Origin: Ophioceras dolichostomum
Lineage: Eukaryota; Ascomycota; Sordariomycetes; Magnaporthales; Ophioceraceae
DNA length: 13,167 nt
Direction of reading: 5' to 3'
Assembly (NCBI GenBank): GCA_003049485.1
Contig: PYST01000602.1
Location: 1-13,167 of the forward strand
Shown: piece by piece, positions 6,746 through 13,167 of the stretch
Layout: every line of letters starts with the position of its first letter
Numbering within the stretch: position 1 is the first letter of the stretch
Notes under the pieces: generated by a model
Seen by the model: the letters and a program-made list of their open reading frames with translations, nothing else
Databases searched by the model: none
Told to the model about the DNA's origin: nothing
Translations under genes and position numbers: made by a program

Positions 6746-9700
6746 ATGGAAACCATGGAGAGCAACACCGGCTCCAGATTCTCCAAATTATCCACTGACG
6801 GCAGTCTTAGCTCCAGTGGGCCCGGAACGGCCCGAGATGGCCACTGCGACGACGAAAATCACCTCAACTATACGTTGATTAGTGAGACAGAGGGCGAAGG
6901 GCTTTCGTGTCGCCACCGCGAATCGTCGGGAGGTGCGGATGGCGGGGCAGCAGCTCTGTGTGCCACGCCGCCGTTGGACAGGCCAACCAAGAGGAGTCGC
7001 AGAGGTGTCCGCAGCAGTGTCCGCAGCAGCGTCCGCAGCAGCGTCCGCTCCTCACACCTGCATCACAACCGGACCTCCCCTGTTCATGGTCCTCCTCCTC
7101 CTCACGCACTGAACTTCCACTTTGGCCTCGACCTTGGACAGGGGTGGATTCCCTTCTCGTTTCGCTTCGAGTTCCCCACCACCACCACGTCTCTGAGCAA
7201 TATCGATAACGCTACTGGTCTCACTGCCCTCAGCACCACCCTCGCCACCTTACCTGTGCAAGAGGGCGAGACTGCCTTTGGTGGTGGATCATGGACAATT
7301 GTCCATGACGCTGAGCAACAGGGTTTGTACTCTCTTCTCCTGGCCGTTGTACCGCCTTACGTGTCCCGGCTACCACCCAAGGTAACGGCACCCTGACTAA
7401 TGCTAGTTACCTACCCGCCTACCCATTAGATCCAGAGATATCGTCCTCCTCGTGGTGTCATGTGCCTTCCCCCGAGCTCGACCTCCCTCAAGCAGGTGCC
7501 AGCGGGGTAAACAGCACACACCCTTCTCGGCACTCGAGTGCCTCTAATGCCGGTGCTTCGGGGTCTGTCTCGCCGGGTCTCGTCCTCACTGGCATTCCCA
7601 GTCGAGGCAGTCCAATGGGTACTGGCAGTGACAACGGCTATGAACATCTGGCCCTCCAGCCCGGCCTGAGGGCCGTAGAGGATGCCAGCCCCCCCACCTT
7701 TGATCCCCTCGCCGAGCTCGGAAACCAGATGTTTCATCCGTTGCCGACGACCTTCCCCGGCTCTTCTGCACCCACCCTACGTCGTATGCCAGGCCTCAAC
7801 TATGACATGGGATACTTTGCCTACCAGCCCCGACCCCAACCCCAGCCCGAGCTGGAGCAGGGCTTGGCGATGCGCGGGCATCACAACGCTGGCCTCACGG
7901 ACTCGAATCTGCCCGCAAAGATAGAACGGGGCCCACAAGTCGTTGAAGAGCTACCCGCGAACGCGTCGGCCATCCCAGCCGCAAGCGCATCAAGCAGCGG
8001 ACGCAGCTCCCTCCTCCCTTTCAGGCCGAAGCAGCTCGCTCAACCTTGTGGCACGGTGCTCCCGTGGAGGGTACCCGCGCGGATCGAGCCTCATCACGAA
8101 TCAAGCGCGTCCTTGTCCTCTTCCTCGTCGGCTGGCTGTGGGCAAGGAATACAAGGAGGCCAACCAACCCGCGGGGGAGGCGAGCTTGTCATCATGCCGT
8201 CCTCGCCACCCCCGGCGACCCCAAGCGAGGAGGCGACCACGGCGGCGGCAAACAAACAGGAGAGGGCCAAGCTTATGGGCCAGTTCCACTCGACTGGGAC
8301 GAAGAGGCAGCATTTCACGGCAGAACGGCGTGGCCAGGTAGCCGACACGAGGAAGAGAGGGGCATGCTTCAAGTGTAGGCTGTGGAAGTCTCGTGTAAGT
8401 GATCATTTCCCCTGTCCCCGATGCGGCTTCATTTTATTCTGAATTTGCCGAACGCTAACGAGTCTACTCTGAAAAAAATAATAATAAAAATAGTGCGGGT
8501 GGGAACCGGAAGTCGGACCCTGCTTCGCGTGCCAGGACAGGGCTAGAAAGAATCCTGACATGGGGAGGATGTGCTTCAGACTGGACTTCGATGATTGTTG
8601 TGTGTTCCGAAAAGGTTTGCATGTTTCTTCCTCTCTACCTGCCGCCCGCCGTAGATCGTGCCGATCACAACCGCAGGACATCGTCCAAATATGAGAACGA
8701 GAGGAGAGAACGGGCTCTAACACGCTTCAATCAGGGTCGCCGATCCACAGAGCTGAAGGCAGACTGAAGATGGAGTGGGTGGACAACAGCACAGTGACGC
8801 TGGAGATCACGATGACGGCCACCATACCAAGCAAGCCCCTGGCGTTGAAGTGTCGCCGCTTTCGCCCCATTGGCAAGGACCGCGTGGAGAAATTTACTGG
8901 CCCCGGCCACTCTCTTGTCATTGAGCCTTACGCTGCGACCTCCTTCTCCGAGATCAGGGAGGCTCTGTCGCGTGATTCTCTCTCGTGGTGTGACGCCTTC
9001 ATCGGCGCACTACGAGATCCTAGTCTAAGCCGCCAGCCGGTCCCCCTACCGGTCCGCCTATTGGGCGATACCCTCTATCTGGCCAGACAATATGCGGTAA
9101 GCCCAGCATCCCATTCCATTCCAACCTCATGCATTTGTCATTGGTCGGAAGCCCGCATCCGTTCTCCAAGAAAGAAAGATGAGGGATCCTTTCTGAGAGA
9201 GGTGTAACCGAGCTGCATTACGGCGACGTGTGACCAATATCCTACGGATGATTGGCTAACCCTTGCCGTCTCCCAAATACTACTGGGCTGATGCGGCTCT
9301 TATCCCAGAAACGAGACCCTAGCTCGCTTGTACACCAGGCACTCCAGCTATGGACGGGGGCCAAGATGACGCAGATAGAGAAGGGGCTAGTCGGCAGCCA
9401 GACTCTGGGCATGGGACCGATCCGCGACCCGAAATCTGCCCTGGACGGCCTCGTGCCCGTGCCCCCAATCCTCGACCTCCAGATAGACACAGTGATCATC
9501 AGGTGGATGTCTACCCTGCAGGAGAACCTTATGAAGTACCTCATGAGGCAGATCCTCCTCAAGGGCCGCGAGGTGTGGTTCGACATAGTCCTCACGATCT
9601 TCGTGCTCGCCTCAGCCGCAGAGTGCACGGCGCGAGAACAGGAGGAGTTTGTCAAGGAATGCAGCACTTCAGAGGCAAGTCCAAGTGGAAGCGAGTGGCG

Positions 9701-10477
9701 AGAGCAGAATCAACGACTGCCGACGCAGACAGATGGACCAGAGAGACGGATTGCGGCATTGCCGAGTGTATCCATCCCACCCTCCACTTCTCCCTCCCTC
9801 TCTTCAGCATTACCAAGACGTCTCCTCGCAAGCTCCTGCCGATTCGGCCAGGAGCAGAGTGGGGAGATAAAGGATAGCCACGAGGCTCTGGGACTGAGAA
9901 CTAATTTTTTTCGGATTGCCATTATAGGAGAGCGGCCTTTACGATCATGTAAGAAGATGGTCGGAAAAGATGATCGAGCATCTCCATTCGTCAGTTGATC
10001 ACCTGGTCCGCACACTCAAGATGGCCACAAAGTACGCCTTTGGGGTTGACAAGTCGGGCCTCTTCGAGGCGAGTGCCATGCTTGCGCGGCTCGAGGAGCA
10101 GGACCGCCTGGGCCTCGAGGTCATCATGGCATCACGAGGTGAGACCTTTCGCGTACTTTCCCCCCTCTTTCCGTCTGCCCTTCACACCCTCCCAACCCCT
10201 CTCACATCTCCGTGCCTCCCCTCGTTATCCAATCCCGGACCGGCGGAGTGACTTCCGCGGCCAAAAAGTTGACGAGGGTGGGGGAGAGCCAAAGTAAAAA
10301 ACAAGGAAACTACTAGTACCAAAGTAGCACGGCTAACATTGGTGGCGACCACTTGCCGGCCGGGGATCAGCGAGCATACCTTCACCAATTAAGATGGAAT
10401 ACATCACGGCCGGAGGCCAAACGAGAGGGTTGTCTTGGGTAGCACCTCTGTTCGAAGAGGCCGATGTTCGGTGCTGA
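6746..10477 (+). CDS. Zn2Cys6 fungal transcription factor with central zinc cluster
   Basis: Seven exons: 6746..7322, 7430..8394, 8494..8614, 8735..9096, 9309..9674, 9928..10138, 10371..10477. They total 2709 nt, 902 residues plus TGA, with all phases consistent. Residues 1-500 are mostly disordered (Ser/Pro/Gly-rich) with a basic patch RPTKRSRRG, a possible nuclear signal, followed by VRSS repeats. The zinc cluster is KRGACFKCRLWKSR / CGWEPEVGPCFACQ: C505-x2-C508-x6-C515-x8-C524-x2-C527-x13-C541, split by an intron just before C515. The region after it (LALKCRRFRP, YLARQYA, LVHQALQLW, QTLGMGP, VPVPPILDLQIDTVI, WFDIVLTIFVLASAAE) matches a conserved layout seen behind such clusters in many fungal regulators. 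The C-terminus WVAPLFEEADVRC is like the usual end of that family. The role is a DNA-binding regulator in the nucleus; targets are unknown. Less certain points: the exon 1 donor and the GC-AG intron after residue 797. Confidence 0.87.
7007..7054 (+). repeat. 12-bp tandem repeat encoding (VRSS)4
   Basis: Four in-frame copies of a 12-bp unit, GTCCGCAGCAGT in the first copy; copies two and three differ from it by one base and the fourth is more diverged (GTCCGCTCCTCA) but still encodes Val-Arg-Ser-Ser. Residues 88-103 of the zinc-cluster protein, directly after its basic patch. Confidence 0.92.
7323..7429 (+). other. first intron of the regulator gene
   Basis: GTTTGT donor, CTAAT branch site near 7398, CATTAG acceptor. 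It joins a phase-1 exon end to AT and opens the next long frame. A nearer GTAACG donor at 7382 also exists, but it is phase 0 and would need a poor GAG acceptor at 7437; the 107-nt version has better borders. Confidence 0.6.
8395..8493 (+). other. second intron of the regulator gene, inside the zinc cluster
   Basis: GTAAGT donor, GCTAACG branch site near 8453, AATAG acceptor. Splicing gives WKSR-CGW and supplies the third cysteine with correct C-x6-C spacing, which supports the borders strongly. Confidence 0.9.
8615..8734 (+). other. third intron of the regulator gene (alternative acceptor possible)
   Basis: GTTTGC donor, CTCTAACAC branch site near 8715, ATCAG acceptor at 8734. This continues the long frame after FRK. 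An upstream TAG at 8652-8654 is phase-compatible too, but it would make a 40-nt intron and stop at 8765-8767. Confidence 0.75.
9675..9927 (+). other. GC-AG intron of the regulator gene
   Basis: Exon 5 ends ...ECSTSE at GAG, followed by GCAAGT, the consensus of the minor GC-AG intron class. The acceptor is TTATAG at 9927 with CTAAT at about 9901. Splicing is phase 0 and continues ESGLYDHVRRW. No GT donor nearby gives the same frame. Read-through would end the protein at 9996-9998. Confidence 0.65.
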
Positions 10478-11156
10478 GCGAGGCAGGAAGAGTCGAAGCG
10501 GAGCCTCAAGTCCTTCCGAAAACTTGGGAGATAGACGAGCGTAAAGAGAGGGGGCATGGATGGGGAGGGGGTAATAGAGGAAGGGCAATAGATGGGAGAC
10601 ACTATAGACTAGAAGACATAGGTAGCGATGCCGGGGCCGGTGCATGCATCCGTCATGCCATATTTTCTCAGGGAAACAAATCAGCATTAATTTACTCTAT
10701 CACCTGAATGTTTCTCTGCATGAGTGATGGTGTGAAGGCGCGGGGGGGTTGAAGAAACATTGTCGAGAGACGGAGACCCGTCTTTAGAGGCGAGGCTGCG
10801 AGAGCGTGAGAGCAGAGCCGCATTCGAGCAAAACCCCAGCGCCGCCCAAAACATGCCACCCGGATAGCCCTCTCTCTATACACGAATATGGCTCATAGCA
10901 GCAAAAAAACAGACCCTCGGCGAGATTTCTCCTTCCTGGACCTCTTCTTCCTCTTCGTCTATATCTACCCCCTGACTCTCCCTCTCGTCCTTCTCGCATT
11001 TTCGACATGGACCACAACCTCCTCACGATCACCTGTTTCCCCTCCCCTCTGCCCGAAGCTTCCTAGAATCACCAACAGTTCAAACCCTCCCCCTCTTTGC
11101 AGCGCCAGCATCAGTCAAACCAACATCGTCACCATCAACATCAGCGTCATCAAGAG

Positions 11157-11260
11157 CCAACACTGTGACCAGTCCTAGCCCAAGCACATACCCGTCTAGA
11201 TCTGAGTCAACATCAATATCGCCAGCACCAACACTGTCACCACAGCCCAAGCACTCACCC
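11157..11260 (+). repeat. imperfect direct repeat pair
   Basis: CCAACACTGTGACC...AGCCCAAGCACATACCC (from 11157) recurs as CCAACACTGTCACC...AGCCCAAGCACTCACCC (from 11228), 71 bp apart, with small gaps. Neighbouring CATCAACATCAGCG / CATCAATATCGCCAG copies suggest an old minisatellite. Confidence 0.6.
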
Positions 11261-11406
11261 TCCTGGACCTTGGTGCTGCTTCCCTCCCGTACAATGCCCC
11301 CTCTCTAAATCGTGCATCATCGGTTACCGTTTGTCGTCCCTCTTTTCTAGTCAGACTTTCCAGTCACTTTTTCTCAGTTACTCAACCCTATGAGTCGGTA
11401 TGTGGC

Positions 11407-11413
11407 TATAAAA
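11407..11413 (+). promoter_or_regulatory. TATA box of the dioxygenase gene
   Basis: TATAAAA within GGCTATAAAAGAG, about 190 bp before the ATG and followed by a CT-rich stretch where transcription probably starts. This is the clearest core promoter element in the window. Confidence 0.7.
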
Positions 11414-11598
11414 GAGTGGCCTACCCTCTCCTGAAAGACCGCCACCTTTCTTTGTTACCCCACCTCAACCAACAACATAGTCTTCCATCTCTCTCGCAAT
11501 CTCAATCGGCTTACGAGCCTCGCCCCGAGTCTAACTTCCTCTATCTACCACCCCTAGCTAGCTAGCTGCCCACCGCACAAAACCCCAAAGACACCACC

Positions 11599-13167
11599 AT
11601 GGCTCCTCCCGCCTCCGCCGCTGTGCTGAATCCCCAGTACTACGTCACGGACCACGACGCCCAGTCGTTCCTCTCCCACCTCTCTAGCTACAAACAGTCG
11701 GCCCCGGCCGACGAGCTCCGCCTGAGCGGCCTCCCGTCCGTCCTCAAGGGCCCCCTCGTCTGGCAGGGCGACGAGCTCGCCGCCAAGCAGGGCGAGTGGC
11801 TCTCCTTCCTTTCCCAGCAGGACGTCTCGGACCTCGAGAAGGCCCTCGCTCACTTCAAGGGTAAGCAAGCATCTCTCTCCTACTCCCACCAGCCTTCCCT
11901 CCAAGAACTGCAAAGGGACATCCGCCACCTAAGGGAGAGCCAGAAGGCTCGCTCGTTTCTGATCCTGCCAGTACCGAGCCTCTACTGACTCATCATCCTA
12001 AACCCCAAAATTCTCCCAAACAGGCCTTGCCCTCGACGCCCCCGCCGTCTCTAAGGAGACCTTCCCCCTCCCCGCCGGCCTCCAGGCCCGTCTCGGCCGC
12101 CTCTCGGACGCGTGCTACAGCGGCCTCGGCTTCGGGGTGCTCCGCGGCCTCGACCCGAACAAGTACACTCAGGAGGACAATGCCCTCATGTTCCTGGGCA
12201 TCTCGGCCCACGTCGCCCCTGACCGGGCTTTCCAGGACCGCAAGCGGGAGCAAGTCCTCTGTAAGTCGTCCTCCCCCACAACAGCTACAACAGTTACATC
12301 GCCCCCCTTTTCCTTCTCCACTTCAGTCCCGATCCTCCTCCTCGGCTATCTACCTACCTACCTACCTACCTACCTAGGTGGACTTCGCTCATCGACATCA
12401 TCGGACTTACAAGGCTGGGTTGACATACGGGGCATCTGACTAACTAACAACTAAACTGCTGCTTAACTTCAACGACTAGGCCACGTCGTGAACGCCGCCA
12501 CTGGCAATGGCATGGCGGAGGAGAAGATCACGTCGCCTGGCTTCACCTCTGGCGCGATGGTATGTTCCTTTCCCCCCCACACAACCTTTCCTCTTCATAA
12601 CAAAGATACCGATCCTTCTAAAGGTGAGGGAGTAGAGAGAGCTCGCTGACGACTCGTCATTGTCAACCAACCCACAAAAAAAACAGAGCTTCCACAGCGA
12701 CGAGGGCGAGATCCTCTCCCTCTACGTCCGCGACCAGTCCGACACGGGAGGCCGCACCATGATCGCCAGCGGCTGGCACATCTACAACAAACTCGCGTCC
12801 ACGCATCCCGAGATCATCAAGTGTCTCGCGGACAGCTGGGTCCTCGATACGTATGTCTATCACATCACCTACCTACCTCCCCACCTCTCTCCCCAGTACC
12901 TACCACCTACCTACTATGGTCCAGAAGAATGAGCGCCTACCATCTACCCCACGTACGCACCCACACAAACACAAACTAACACCCCCACCAACCCACTCCA
13001 GCTTCCAAGACCACGCCGCCTACCCCCCCAAGCTCTCCCCCTTCATCCACGTCGCCCCTTCTCCCACTGTCTCCAAACAGCAGCAGCACCCCAAAATAAT
13101 CTTCACCTTCTCCCGCTACCCCCTAACCGGCTTCGGCCCCCACCGCACCCGCTCCTCCTCCCTCCCC
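11599..13167 (+). CDS. TauD/TfdA-like Fe(II)/2-oxoglutarate dioxygenase (3' partial)
   Basis: Exons 11599..11860, 12024..12260, 12480..12559, 12687..12850 and 13002..13167 (runs off the right edge) give 303 residues with consistent phases. The ATG sits in ACACCACCATGG, an excellent start context. The N-terminal half fits fungal TauD-like proteins (LKGPLVWQGDEL, GLGFGVLRGLDP, HVVNAATGNGM). SFHSDEGEILSLYVRDQ holds the HxD iron ligands (H196, D198). GWHIYNKLASTHPEIIKCL and SWVLDTFQDH follow the family order. IIFTFSRYPLTGFGPHR is close to the 2-oxoglutarate side, and the second iron-binding His should lie beyond the window. The family oxidises a small substrate with O2 and 2-oxoglutarate, releasing CO2 and succinate; the substrate is unknown. 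Full family length is roughly 370-400 residues. Confidence 0.9.
12346..12377. repeat. (CTAC)6 tetranucleotide microsatellite
   Basis: Six perfect CTAC units flanked by CTAT and CTAG variants, inside the second dioxygenase intron (12261..12479). Similar shorter CTAC/ACCT runs occur in the fourth intron (about 12867-12915). Confidence 0.95.

Larger units (their letters stand above)
10478..11598. other. intergenic region and promoter upstream of the dioxygenase gene
   Basis: About 1.1 kb. The left part should carry the regulator's 3' UTR; no clear AATAAA is seen. The right part is pyrimidine-rich, with a TATA box (11407) and a long CT/CA-rich leader before the ATG. Open frames here (for example 10888..11178) have no domain and follow the CT-rich composition. 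A diverged direct repeat lies at 11157-11260, and CTAGCTAGCTAG at about 11556-11567 is palindromic. Confidence 0.6.

Noticed and set aside
7382..7429. 48-nt intron (GTAACG to ATTAG) as the first regulator intron
   Set aside because: Borders look possible, but the phase would put the next exon in the wrong frame; using the GAG acceptor at 7437 instead is a poorer match than the GTTTGT-CATTAG intron.
9252..9998. Single 248-codon ORF as an independent gene
   Set aside because: Only 9309-9674 matches the regulator family; the start and end of the ORF are intron sequence around a CAG acceptor and a GC donor.
10888..11178. 96-codon ORF with hydrophobic stretch and Ser/Thr-rich tail
   Set aside because: Lies in a CT-rich promoter with a decayed repeat; composition explains the hydrophobic run and no homologous family is recognised.

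Overview
The window looks like chromosomal DNA of a filamentous ascomycete (Pezizomycotina, most likely Sordariomycetes-like). Exons are GC-rich and C-ending. The genes are broken by many short introns (about 75-250 nt) with GTAAGT-type donors, CTAAC/CTAAT branch sites and YAG acceptors. Promoters are CT-rich. I see no bacterial features, rRNA, tRNA, CRISPR array or intact transposon. All gene models were spliced by hand: exon phases close without stops in every gene, and both complete genes give a total length divisible by three.

Layout, left to right. (1) 1-1085, minus: a GNAT-type N-acetyltransferase, C-terminus cut by the left edge, 2 exons, with a long low-complexity insertion. (2) 1086-2759: non-coding as far as I can see. 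(3) 2760-5364, minus: a complete 10-exon, 562-residue major facilitator of the 14-helix DHA2 / vacuolar basic amino acid transporter-like type. It has an N-terminal acidic dileucine sorting motif but no recognisable MFS motif A. (4) 5365-6745: a 1.38 kb divergent promoter region. (5) 6746-10477, plus: a complete 7-exon, 902-residue Zn2Cys6 transcription factor whose zinc cluster sits in the middle of the protein. One intron uses a GC-AG border. (6) 10478-11598: intergenic, with a TATA box and CT-rich leader before the next gene. (7) 11599-13167, plus: a TauD/TfdA-like Fe(II)/2-oxoglutarate dioxygenase, 5 exons seen, C-terminus cut by the right edge.

How they may work together (inference): the regulator and transporter are divergently transcribed from one intergenic region, and an acetyltransferase and an oxygenase flank them. 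This resembles a small fungal metabolic or detoxification neighbourhood (regulator, transporter, two tailoring-type enzymes). No backbone synthase (PKS, NRPS, terpene cyclase) is visible, so a secondary-metabolite cluster cannot be claimed from this window alone. The most unusual points are the transporter without motif A, the centrally placed zinc cluster with a possible truncated splice isoform, and the GC-AG intron.
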